Assembly: GCF_039541915.1 (NCBI RefSeq)
Contig: NZ_BAABHD010000012.1
Span: 124,001-188,000 of the forward strand
Length of the DNA: 64,000 nucleotides
Reading direction: 5' to 3'
Origin: Nibrella saemangeumensis
GTDB lineage: Bacteria > Bacteroidota > Bacteroidia > Cytophagales > Spirosomataceae
Shown: piece by piece, positions 18,449 through 25,496 of the stretch
Position numbering within the stretch: position 1 is the stretch's first letter
Layout: the number at the start of each line of letters is the position of its first letter
Notes under the pieces: generated by a model
Told to the model about the DNA's origin: nothing
Database searches by the model: none
The model's input: only the letters and a program-made list of their open reading frames with translations
Program-made: the position numbers and the translations under genes

Positions 18449-18483
18449 GCAAAAAGGGCGGCCTCGATGGCCGCCCTTTTTGC
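18449..18483. terminator. bidirectional terminator between trmB and gap
   Basis: A 15-bp perfect stem (18449-18463 with 18469-18483) closes the pentaloop TCGAT, with an A run on one side and a T run on the other. It lies 23 bp after the trmB stop and 7 bp after the gap stop on the other strand, so it can end transcripts both ways. The TCGAT loop recurs in two other hairpins in the window. Confidence 0.92.
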
Positions 18484-18489
18484 TGTACT

Positions 18490-19497
18490 TTACGCAGGTT
18501 GTGTCTGCATCAGTCGGGTCATCAGATCAGCGATCCGGCTTGAGTAGCCGTACTCGTTATCATACCAACCTACCACCTTAGCAAAGTTACCATTCGCTGC
18601 CGTCAGCTTTGAATCGAATATGCAGGAATGCGGATTACCCACTATATCAGCCGACACAATAGGATCGACACAATACTCCAGAATACCTTTTAACTGATTG
18701 TCGGCAGCAGCTTTCACCGCGTTATTGATTTCTTCTACGGTTACTTCGCGCTTCAGAATAACGGTGAAATCCGTAAGTGACCCATCGGGTACAGGAACAC
18801 GCATCGCGTTGCCGTCCAGTTTACCTTTCAGGTGAGGTAAGACAAGACCTACTGCTTTCGCTGCACCAGTGGACGTCGGTACAATCGACAAGGCAGCAGC
18901 ACGGGCTCTGCGCAAGTCGGAGTGTGGGGCATCCTGGAGATTCTGGTCAGCGGTATAGGCATGGATTGTAGTCATGTATCCTTTTTCAATGCCGAAAGCA
19001 TCGTCCAGAATTTTTGCCATTGGAGCCAGGCAGTTCGTTGTACACGAAGCATTGGAAACGATAGTTTCTTCCCCGGTCAGGGTATCTTCATTGACGCCTA
19101 ATACAACAGTAGGTATATTGCCTTTAGCAGGGGCGGAGATCACCACCTTTTTAGCCCCTGCCTGAAGGTGCATACCGGCACCGACCTCATCAACAAAACG
19201 TCCGGTTGATTCCAGTACTACATCGATATTTAAATCTTTCCAGGGCAGATTTTTGGGATCGCGTTCTGCGTAAGCGTTAATACGGATGCCATTTACAGTA
19301 AGACTATCGTTATCCGAAGAAATGTCTCCGTTAAACCGGCCATGCACTGAATCATATTTTAAAAGGTGCGCCAACGTGGCATTATCCGTTAAATCATTGA
19401 TGGCAACTACCTCGATATTTTCTTTTTCGAGTAGAGCTCTGAATGATAAGCGGCCGATTCTGCCGAATCCATTAATGGCAACTCTTATTTTGTCCAT
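18490..19497 (-). CDS. gap: glyceraldehyde-3-phosphate dehydrogenase, type I
   Basis: GAPDH oxidises glyceraldehyde 3-phosphate to 1,3-bisphosphoglycerate with NAD in glycolysis. The 335-residue protein opens with the Rossmann motif VAINGFGRIGR (about 5-15). It has the catalytic SNASCTTNCLAP with Cys152, the YTADQNLQDAPHSDLRRARAA loop, and the terminal WYDNEYGYSSRIADL. D34 (AINDLTD) points to NAD rather than NADP. It is on the strand opposite to its neighbours, and its upstream region holds an array of eight TTAGTA/TACTAA half-sites, so it may be under dedicated control. Confidence 0.96.
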   Translation of the reverse strand: MDKIRVAINGFGRIGRLSFRALLEKENIEVVAINDLTDNATLAHLLKYDSVHGRFNGDISSDNDSLTVNGIRINAYAERDPKNLPWKDLNIDVVLESTGRFVDEVGAGMHLQAGAKKVVISAPAKGNIPTVVLGVNEDTLTGEETIVSNASCTTNCLAPMAKILDDAFGIEKGYMTTIHAYTADQNLQDAPHSDLRRARAAALSIVPTSTGAAKAVGLVLPHLKGKLDGNAMRVPVPDGSLTDFTVILKREVTVEEINNAVKAAADNQLKGILEYCVDPIVSADIVGNPHSCIFDSKLTAANGNFAKVVGWYDNEYGYSSRIADLMTRLMQTQPA

Positions 19498-19566
19498 TCC
19501 GATAATATAGTTTGGTTCTACGGCTCAAAGATAGTAAAGGCTGTAGTACCAGAATACTGTTTATTG

Positions 19567-19687
19567 TTAGTATTTTACTAATGTTTAAACCATTAATTTT
19601 AGTAAATCTTAGTATTTATACTAAATAAGTTAACATATTTTGCTAAAAATTACTAATTATAATGGTATTAGTATATAGTTTTACTAA
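19567..19687. promoter_or_regulatory. array of TTAGTA / TACTAA half-sites upstream of gap
   Basis: Eight exact copies of TTAGTA or its complement TACTAA lie in 121 bp, at 19567, 19576, 19599, 19609, 19619, 19651, 19668 and 19682. Two pairs form inverted repeats with 3-bp and 4-bp spacers (19567-19581 and 19609-19624). A hexamer on either strand would be expected well under once in such a stretch, even at low GC. The array begins about 70 bp upstream of the gap start, suiting an operator or upstream activating region for gap. The binding protein is unknown. Confidence 0.6.
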
Positions 19688-19812
19688 AATTATTTTTATT
19701 GCTCTACCTTAAGGATCGGAGAGAAGTGTTCTTCTGAAATAAGTAAAGCTAAAGGCTTGAATTAAGGTTTCTGTAAAGACTTAATGTATCACAAACCACT
19801 TCGCTAACCTAT

Positions 19813-19851
19813 AAGCTCGGAAGCCCGGCATCGAGCCGGGCTTCCGAGCTT
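19813..19851. terminator. orphan 17-bp hairpin without an adjacent gene
   Basis: A perfect 17-bp stem (19813-19829 with 19835-19851) has the loop ATCGA, which is TCGAT on the - strand. It looks like the other terminators in the window but follows no coding region: gap starts more than 300 bp away and faces left, and dapD starts 523 bp to the right. The T run on the + strand is weak (only TTT). It may end a small RNA transcribed from about 19690, or be a remnant. Confidence 0.55.
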
Positions 19852-20374
19852 TACAAGTAATCCAACTAATACTATTTAATACCGAAACCAACTCTAGCCG
19901 GTTATAGGCACGTCCTTCAACTTCTTTGCCACGAGCTTAATACTCGGTCCATTTCGCTCAACCGACCGTTCAACGGCACAGCTGCGTTAAGTACCAGGAC
20001 AGTTTCATAACCATACCTGCTAATCGGTTCGATTATCTGGTACACTCTCTGATCAACCTTATATATTCATTTGACTTTGCTTGACCTTCGAACTACGCCT
20101 AATTCGCCAGACAATCACTGCACTCAATATTAATTGACATATTGTCAACTTACATCGACCTTATAAATTCATTAAGAAACAGCCCACTTCCAATAAACCC
20201 CTTATTATTGCACTCAAAACCAAAACAAGCGTACTAATTCTAACTGCTCCTAATGTCTTTATGGGGGTCCAAATAAAATTCTGTTTATTTTAAGGCCGCT
20301 TTTTTTCATAAGGTTAACAGCTGTGATTTTGAATCAGTTAGCATTAGTTACCTACACTTTTTCTTTATCTTATT
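19852..20374. other. non-coding stretch upstream of dapD
   Basis: About 520 bp with no credible reading frame in either direction. The + strand is poor in G and rich in C, T and A, unlike coding sequence nearby. A few odd blocks occur (a GGGGG near 20265, and a T run near 20305 just before dapD), but no promoter or RNA structure could be assigned with confidence. It probably contains the dapD promoter and leader. Confidence 0.6.
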
Positions 20375-21196
20375 ATGTCTTACCAAAGCACAATCGAGCA
20401 AGTCTGGACCGACAGAAATTTGCTTTCTGCACCCTCATCACTGACTGCAATCCGCGAGGTGGTCAGCCTATTGAACAATGGGGAAATTCGCGTTGCCACA
20501 CCACCTGCCAGTGAAGGCGATAGCTGGGTGGTGAATGAATGGGTGAAGAAAGCCATCCTGCTTTATTTCATCAGTCAGCAGATGAATCCTGAGGAAGTGG
20601 GTATCTTCACCTTCCACGACAAGATTCCGCTAAAGCGCGACTTCCAGGAAAAGAAGGTCCGTGTAGTGCCGCCGGCCGTTGCCCGGTTTGGTTCGTTCCT
20701 GGCGCCTGGCGTAATTCTGATGCCGTCGTATGTTAACATCGGAGCCTACGTTGATGAGCGGACAATGGTTGATACCTGGGCTACCGTAGGCAGTTGCGCA
20801 CAGATTGGAAAAGACGTTCACCTGAGCGGTGGCGTTGGAATAGGGGGGGTTTTAGAGCCACCACAGGCAGCTCCCGTTATTATTGAGGACGGAGCCTTTA
20901 TAGGCTCCCGCTGTATTGTTGTAGAAGGCGCACACATTGGTAAACGCGCCGTACTTGGAGCAGGGGTAACGATCACCGGCTCGTCTAAAATTATTGATGT
21001 GACAGGATCAACTCCCACGGAGTACAAGGGATTTGTGCCTGCTAATTCAGTCGTAATTCCGGGCAGTTATACTAAAGAATTCGCAGCTGGTTCCTTCCAG
21101 GTGCCCTGCGCGCTGATTATCGGCCAACGGAAAGAATCCACAGATCTAAAAACATCTCTTAATGATGCGCTCCGCGAGAACCAGGTGGCTGTATAA
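20375..21196 (+). CDS. dapD: 2,3,4,5-tetrahydropyridine-2,6-dicarboxylate N-succinyltransferase
   Basis: DapD transfers succinyl from succinyl-CoA to tetrahydrodipicolinate in lysine and diaminopimelate synthesis, supplying peptidoglycan precursors. The 273-residue length fits the family. A helical N-terminal domain (to about 100) is followed by the left-handed beta-helix of hexapeptide repeats (PSYVNIGAYVDERTMVDTWATVGSCAQIGKDVHLSGGVGIGGVLEP, about 112-158) and the C-terminal RKESTDLKTSLNDALRE. The ATG at 20375 is in the usual place. It stands alone, with a terminator after it. Confidence 0.95.
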   Translation: MSYQSTIEQVWTDRNLLSAPSSLTAIREVVSLLNNGEIRVATPPASEGDSWVVNEWVKKAILLYFISQQMNPEEVGIFTFHDKIPLKRDFQEKKVRVVPPAVARFGSFLAPGVILMPSYVNIGAYVDERTMVDTWATVGSCAQIGKDVHLSGGVGIGGVLEPPQAAPVIIEDGAFIGSRCIVVEGAHIGKRAVLGAGVTITGSSKIIDVTGSTPTEYKGFVPANSVVIPGSYTKEFAAGSFQVPCALIIGQRKESTDLKTSLNDALRENQVAV

Positions 21197-21243
21197 AACT
21201 TCCAAATAATTACAAATGTAATTTACATTAATATTATGCATTT

Positions 21244-21279
21244 AAAGCCGTGATTTATCTTGTTAAATCACGGCTTTTT
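21244..21279 (+). terminator. intrinsic terminator after dapD
   Basis: A perfect 14-bp stem (21244-21257 with 21264-21277) with the loop TCTTGT is followed by TTA and further T residues. It begins 47 bp after the dapD stop and separates dapD from the XRE regulator. Confidence 0.85.
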
Positions 21280-21307
21280 AATTTTGTAATCTAATTTAAC
21301 ATTATAA

Positions 21308-21348
21308 TAAATTTATGTTTGTAATTTAATATCATAAATTTACTTTTG
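21308..21348 (+). promoter_or_regulatory. Bacteroidota-type promoter with overlapping inverted repeat
   Basis: A TTG at 21319-21321, a 19-bp spacer and TACTTTTG at 21341-21348 match exactly the phylum consensus TTG-N19-TAnnTTTG. Transcription would start near 21355, about 18 nt before the ATG of the XRE gene. A perfect 10-bp inverted repeat (TAAATTTATG at 21308-21317 and its complement at 21333-21342) straddles the -33 box and touches the -7 box, as expected of an operator. Autoregulation by the downstream gene product is inferred. Confidence 0.72.
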
Positions 21349-21372
21349 TTTCAAAACATAAAATTTACAAGC

Positions 21373-21819
21373 ATGAACATCAATGACAAAATTAAACAGA
21401 TCCTGATTGACAAGCACTTATCTCCTTCATACTTTGCCGATGAGATCGGTGTACAACGGTCAAGTATCTCACATATTCTTTCCGGGCGGAACAGACCCAG
21501 TTTCGATATAATTCAGAAAATAATCCGCCGTTTTCCTGATCTGGGTTATGATTGGATACTCGAAGACGATTCACAATCGTCAACTAACACGGCAAATCCT
21601 GCACCAAAACCGGTTTCCAGACGCGAAGAAACAGCCTCAGTATCGCCCTGGGAAAACAATTTATCCGCTGCCATTCCGCGGCAACGTCGGGTTGAAATCA
21701 CACCCGTTAGTACGCCACCACCTGCGGCCGAAACCACAACCCCCAGGCAGGATAAGAAAATTGAGCGTATTTTGATATTTTACACCGACGGAACCTTTCG
21801 TGAATTTTCTCCGGAATAA
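21373..21819 (+). CDS. XRE-family helix-turn-helix regulator
   Basis: A 148-residue protein. Residues 1-62 form an XRE/Cro-type helix-turn-helix (IKQILIDKHLSPSYFADEIGVQRSSISHILSGRNRPSFDIIQKIIRRF). After DWILEDD comes a Ser/Thr/Pro-rich linker, and a short conserved-looking end (KKIERILIFYTDGTFREFSP, about 128-147). From memory, this layout recurs in Cytophagales proteins of unknown target. Frame is open to 21346, but that start lies inside the -7 box, so the ATG at 21373 must be used. The gene precedes the cobalamin riboswitch by 35 bp; a link to B12 uptake is possible but not shown. Confidence 0.85.
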   Translation: MNINDKIKQILIDKHLSPSYFADEIGVQRSSISHILSGRNRPSFDIIQKIIRRFPDLGYDWILEDDSQSSTNTANPAPKPVSRREETASVSPWENNLSAAIPRQRRVEITPVSTPPPAAETTTPRQDKKIERILIFYTDGTFREFSPE

Positions 21820-21837
21820 AACCTGCTAAAGTTTCCT

Positions 21838-21845
21838 TACTTTTG
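21838..21845 (+). promoter_or_regulatory. -7 box for the btuB riboswitch transcript
   Basis: TACTTTTG is identical to the -7 element of the XRE promoter and matches TAnnTTTG. It lies 18 bp after the XRE stop and would start transcription near 21852, just before the aptamer begins. No TTG is present at the ideal -33 distance, so the promoter may be weak, or the riboswitch may also be reached by read-through. Confidence 0.5.
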
Positions 21846-21854
21846 TGTTGTCAG

Positions 21855-22024
21855 TACGGTGTCCGGAATCTATCATGTTTTCCGGGCTTAATAGGGAAAC
21901 CGGTGCAAGACCGGTGCTGTCCCCGCAACTGTATGCTAGTAACTGTCGGCTTCTGACACTTCATGCCACTGCCCGTTTGGGTGGGAAGGCACCAGCCGAT
22001 ATGCAAGCCAGGAGACCTGCCGTA
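21855..22024 (+). promoter_or_regulatory. cobalamin riboswitch
   Basis: The conserved adenosylcobalamin aptamer core is plain: AGGGAAACCGGTGCAAGACCGGTGCTGTCCCCGCAACTGTA is present from 21893, GGGAAGGC near 21983, and AAGCCAGGAGACCTGCC at 22005-22021. The P1 helix can form between TACGG at 21855 and CCGTA at 22020-22024. It ends 64 nt before the btuB start, and pairing of GTTCG near 22036 with CGAAC near 22062 could be part of the expression platform. When B12 binds, btuB and btuG expression should fall. Confidence 0.95.
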
Positions 22025-22088
22025 TAGATTCCGACGTTCGATTGTTTCGGGTGTAGACCAACGAACTGTATGCTTTATTACTTTATAT

Positions 22089-24074
22089 ATGGTAGTAGCC
22101 GGCAATAACCGGGATAAGCTACGGCATGGCCGGACAATTCGATTGCATTCCTTAATCCCGGTCTGGCTGACCTCAGCAGGAATGGCTTTCGGACAGGAAA
22201 TGATTTCTGATCGTACGTTGGATACCGTCCGTATTACCGAACGCGCCCAGAAAACGTTTACCGTTGGTCGATCCGTGACGGTACTGGATTCAGCACAATT
22301 ACACCTTGCGACCCTTACTCACCTGGGTCAGGCGCTGGAGCAATTCTCGGCTATACCCATCCGGAATTACGGAAACGGCATGTTGAGTGTTCTGTCTGTT
22401 CGGGGAACCGGCTCCGGTCATACAGCTGTTAACTGGAACGGACTATCCATCAATTCGCCCATGCTCGGGCAGCAGGATTTATCCCTTATCCAATCCATTT
22501 CCTTCGACCAAGCTTCCATTCAGTGGGGCGCTACCAGTACATTAGTGGGCACCGACGCCGTTTCGGGAGCGGTTTTACTAAGTTCAAAACCGCACTGGCA
22601 ATCCGGCCTCAACGCTCAGGCATCGGTGCAGGCGGGCAGCTTTGGCCGGAAAGGTGTACAAGTTGCGGCCCGGTATGGCAACAATCTGGCTCGGCTGACC
22701 GGTCGAACCGGCTTTGCCTGGCTGGATATACAGAATAATTTCCCTTACCGGAACACCTCGCGTTTTGGGCAGCCGGTGGAGCGCCAAAAACACGCTGGTA
22801 TACGCCAGTTCTCGGCCGTTCAGGATCTTTATAGCAAGCTTGGCGACCGGTACTATGTATCCCTGAACAGCTGGTACACCGGTGCCGACCGGCAACTGCA
22901 GCCAGGAATTGGCATAACGGGCCAGGAAACCCAGAAGGACGATGCCCTCCGCCTGGTTGTATCCCTGGTAGGCAGCCACAACCGGCGCAGTTCGCTTATA
23001 CAGATAGGGCACACAACCGAATCCATTCATTATACTAACCCCATTGTCCGCACCAACGACCACTCCGTAGCCAACCAGACCCAGTTACGGCTGGAAGAAC
23101 AATGGCAGCTGCGGGATCACGTAGCAATATGGCAAGTCAAAGCCGGCGTAGAAGGAGCAGCTGCAACAGCTAACGTTCCGGCCTATCAGGTTAAACAGAA
23201 TCAGTGGCGGGCTGATGGCTATGGTATGGCCACCTATGAGAACAACCGCCTGAGGGTATCCGGTCAATTGCGTAAAGGCTGGGTTACCGGTTTTGATCCA
23301 CCGGTCGTCCCCTCATTGGGGGCAGATTATCAGCTGGTATCCGGTGATAAACTAACTTTGCTGGCTAAAGTTCATCTGTCACGGGTATACCGGGTCCCTA
23401 CGTTGAACGATCGATACTGGCGACCGGGTGGAAATTCAAATTTACGTCCCGAAACCGGCTGGAGTCAGGAGGGAGGAGTGTTGCTTTCCAGTAAATCAGC
23501 GCTATCAACTACCTCCGCATCTGATTGGGAAGCGTCTGCTACCGTTTATCATGCCCTGGTTTATGACTGGATACTCTGGAGACCCAATGCTAATGAAGGT
23601 TACTGGTCGGCGCAGAACCTCCAGACGGTACGTAGCCGGGGGGTAGAAACGTTCTTTTCTGTCAGGCAGCGTACAGGCAAGGGACATCTCACTAGCCGAC
23701 TCCACATCAACTACAACCGGATCAGCCAGGCGCATAATACTGGAGCGGCACACGCACCTGCAGCGGGTAATCAATTATTGTATGCCCCCCTGGTTACTAT
23801 AAACCAGCAAAATCGCTTCGTATACAAGGCTTGGGAAGCAGGCATCCAGACCAACTATACTAGCCGCCGGTATACATTAACAGATAACAGTACTTTTTTA
23901 CCGGGCTTTATGATGGTAAACGCTCAGTTGAGTCGGGAAATATACTGGGGTAAAAAGTTACTACGATTGTTTTTCTCAGGCTATAACCTGACTAATGTAA
24001 CATACCAGACTGTTGAAAACCGGGCTATGCCGGGCTTGAATTATAACATCACACTTTTCGCTAATTTTAATTAG
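22089..24074 (+). CDS. btuB: TonB-dependent vitamin B12 receptor
   Basis: BtuB imports cobalamin across the outer membrane using TonB energy. The 662-residue protein has a signal peptide ending near AFGQ (about 36), a plug with LGQALEQFSAIPIRNYGNGMLSVLSVRGTGSGHTAVNWNGLSINSPMLGQQDLSLI (about 75-130), and a long beta-barrel with LSRVYRVPTLNDRYWRPGGNSNLRPETGWSQE and a C-terminal Phe-Asn end (FANFN). Frame is open upstream to 21963, but that part is riboswitch sequence, so the ATG at 22089 is preferred. The riboswitch upstream and the BtuG-like lipoprotein downstream identify the substrate. Confidence 0.92.
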   Translation: MVVAGNNRDKLRHGRTIRLHSLIPVWLTSAGMAFGQEMISDRTLDTVRITERAQKTFTVGRSVTVLDSAQLHLATLTHLGQALEQFSAIPIRNYGNGMLSVLSVRGTGSGHTAVNWNGLSINSPMLGQQDLSLIQSISFDQASIQWGATSTLVGTDAVSGAVLLSSKPHWQSGLNAQASVQAGSFGRKGVQVAARYGNNLARLTGRTGFAWLDIQNNFPYRNTSRFGQPVERQKHAGIRQFSAVQDLYSKLGDRYYVSLNSWYTGADRQLQPGIGITGQETQKDDALRLVVSLVGSHNRRSSLIQIGHTTESIHYTNPIVRTNDHSVANQTQLRLEEQWQLRDHVAIWQVKAGVEGAAATANVPAYQVKQNQWRADGYGMATYENNRLRVSGQLRKGWVTGFDPPVVPSLGADYQLVSGDKLTLLAKVHLSRVYRVPTLNDRYWRPGGNSNLRPETGWSQEGGVLLSSKSALSTTSASDWEASATVYHALVYDWILWRPNANEGYWSAQNLQTVRSRGVETFFSVRQRTGKGHLTSRLHINYNRISQAHNTGAAHAPAAGNQLLYAPLVTINQQNRFVYKAWEAGIQTNYTSRRYTLTDNSTFLPGFMMVNAQLSREIYWGKKLLRLFFSGYNLTNVTYQTVENRAMPGLNYNITLFANFN

Positions 24075-24093
24075 ATTAATTCTAAATATAATA

Positions 24094-25167
24094 ATGAAGA
24101 AAATATCCATACACCACATTTTAGTTATTACAGCTTTCCTGGGTAGCCTATCTGCCTGTAAAGTGAATACAGAAGTGACAGTAGAACCTTATGAGAGCGG
24201 AGTTCTGGTGCTCGAAGAAGGCGGCTTTACCAAGGGCAATGCCTCAGTTAGCTTTATTAATCGACAAACGGGTCAGATTACTCCTGACATTTTCAAAAAG
24301 GTGAATAGCCGGGCTATTGGTGATGTGTTGCAATCGTATACCGAACTGGCCGGACGAGGGTACCTGGTTGTAAACAACAGCAACAAGGTTGAAATTGTCG
24401 ATGCAAATACGTTTAAATCTGTTGGATCCATTGAAGCCGGAGTAGATCAATGCCGGTATATAGTACCGGTGTCAAACGAAAAAGCATACGTAAGTTGCTG
24501 GGGAAATTCTCCGAATGGATCCGTAGCTGTCGTGGATCTGGCTAATAAGGTAGTAGTAAAACAAGTTATGACCGGAGTCGGGCCGGAGGGGATGCTTGTC
24601 AAGGGATCGGATTTATACGTTGCCAATTCGGGGGGATTTGACACCGACAATACGGTTAGTATCATAAATACCCAAACCGATGCCGTAACCTCAACCATTA
24701 CGGTAGGAGATGTGCCCACGCATTTGGTCATCGATCGGAATCAGGACATTTGGGTCTTGTGCAGCGGCAAGCCAACCTGGAACAGTCCTGATAGATTGAC
24801 AAAAGCAGAGCTGATCCGGATCAATTCAAGCACCAAACAGATTGTCGGACGGATAACCATTGGGGGCAAAAACATTAACGGAAACCCCGACAATCTCATC
24901 ATCAACGGCGACGGGACGATGCTGTATTTTACGCTCAACAATGCCGTTTACAGCATGCCGGTTTCTGCTGCAACGGCACCCATTGACACGCCACTGATCC
25001 GGAAAAATCTGTACGGCCTTGGCTACGACAATGCGACCAACACCATTTATGGTGCGTATGCCGGTGACTTTTCCCAAAACGGCTACGTGTACCGGTACCG
25101 CACGGGTGGCCAGGTTATTGACTCGTTGCGGGTTGGCTTGATTCCGTCGGGCTTTTACTTTAAATAA
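24094..25167 (+). CDS. btuG: BtuG-like surface lipoprotein binding vitamin B12
   Basis: A 357-residue lipoprotein (MKKISIHHILVITAFLGSLSAC, lipobox Cys22) predicted to fold as a YncE-type beta-propeller, with repeats such as VEIVDANTFKSVGSIEAG, SVAVVDLANKVVVKQV and TVSIINTQTDAVTSTITVGDVPTHLVID. In Bacteroides the lipoprotein BtuG sits on BtuB and captures B12 with very high affinity. The position directly after a riboswitch-controlled btuB (19 bp gap) argues for the same role. Only the general fold and context support the symbol; specific binding residues were not checked. Confidence 0.8.
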   Translation: MKKISIHHILVITAFLGSLSACKVNTEVTVEPYESGVLVLEEGGFTKGNASVSFINRQTGQITPDIFKKVNSRAIGDVLQSYTELAGRGYLVVNNSNKVEIVDANTFKSVGSIEAGVDQCRYIVPVSNEKAYVSCWGNSPNGSVAVVDLANKVVVKQVMTGVGPEGMLVKGSDLYVANSGGFDTDNTVSIINTQTDAVTSTITVGDVPTHLVIDRNQDIWVLCSGKPTWNSPDRLTKAELIRINSSTKQIVGRITIGGKNINGNPDNLIINGDGTMLYFTLNNAVYSMPVSAATAPIDTPLIRKNLYGLGYDNATNTIYGAYAGDFSQNGYVYRYRTGGQVIDSLRVGLIPSGFYFK

Positions 25168-25254
25168 AAAATCCACACCTAATGCACACTGTGGAAAAAA
25201 GAAACGATAACCAGTAGTGTGTGCACAGGTACCTATCCACAAGCCATTGATAAG

Positions 25255-25289
25255 GCAAAAAAGACCGGCTCGATGCCGGTCTTTTTTGC
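25255..25289. terminator. terminator of the btuB-btuG transcript
   Basis: A perfect 15-bp stem (25255-25269 with 25275-25289) closes the pentaloop TCGAT and includes a six-T run in its right arm. It lies 88 bp after the btuG stop. The loop is the same as in the trmB/gap terminator. Confidence 0.9.
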
Positions 25290-25320
25290 TGTTATTCCGC
25301 TGGTATTAGGTAAAAATAAG

Positions 25321-25345
25321 GCCTAAAAATGCCTATTTCAGCCTA
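25321..25345. repeat. three GCCTA motifs at exact 10-bp spacing
   Basis: GCCTA begins at 25321, 25331 and 25341, so all three face the same side of the helix. They lie in a gene-free gap, 75-100 bp from the dif-like site. Such phasing suits a DNA-binding protein array or intrinsic bending; there is no known assignment. Confidence 0.5.
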
Positions 25346-25376
25346 AATCCTTATATATGAATACTTTAGTGTTCCA

Positions 25377-25407
25377 CGTGGATAACGTGTGAATTAGTTG
25401 TGGATAA
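25377..25407. promoter_or_regulatory. DnaA-box-like sequences beside the dif site
   Basis: TGTGGATAA at 25399-25407 is an exact match to the DnaA box TTATCCACA on the other strand. CGTGGATAA at 25377-25385 has one mismatch, and CTATCCACA at 25233-25241, outside this interval, also has one. They are only 13-190 bp from the dif-like site. Function is unknown; the orientation of neighbouring genes argues against an origin here. Confidence 0.45.
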
Positions 25408-25419
25408 AAAGAACTACTT

Positions 25420-25447
25420 TAGTTGTATAATTTATATTATGTTAAGT
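25420..25447 (+). other. candidate dif site (XerC/XerD chromosome dimer resolution)
   Basis: The 28-bp site reads TAGTTGTATAA (XerC arm), TTTATA (centre) and TTATGTTAAGT (XerD arm). It matches the E. coli dif sequence at 20 of 28 positions, with 10 of 11 in the XerD arm and the TATAA core of the XerC arm kept. It is intergenic between convergent genes, and gene orientation in the window flips at this point (mostly + before, mostly - after), as expected at a replication terminus. XerC/XerD with FtsK would resolve chromosome dimers here. Confidence 0.82.
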
Positions 25448-25454
25448 AGATTTT

Positions 25455-25486
25455 GTAAAAATAAGGCAGCCTGTTTATTGGCTGCC
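25455..25486 (-). terminator. terminator of the - strand TPR gene
   Basis: Read on the - strand, a 7-bp stem (GGCAGCC / GGCTGCC, 25480-25486 with 25465-25471) with an 8-nt loop is followed by TTATTTTT. It lies 10 bp after the stop of the TPR gene at 25497. Confidence 0.75.
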
Positions 25487-25496
25487 CTACTATTCG

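Noticed and set aside
21963..22088. N-terminal extension of btuB through the riboswitch
   Set aside because: These 42 codons are aptamer and expression-platform sequence; a signal peptide begins only at the ATG at 22089.
25233..25407. Origin of replication suggested by DnaA-box-like words
   Set aside because: Gene orientation converges on this point and a dif-like site is present, the opposite of an origin; no dnaA gene or AT-rich unwinding element with many boxes was seen.
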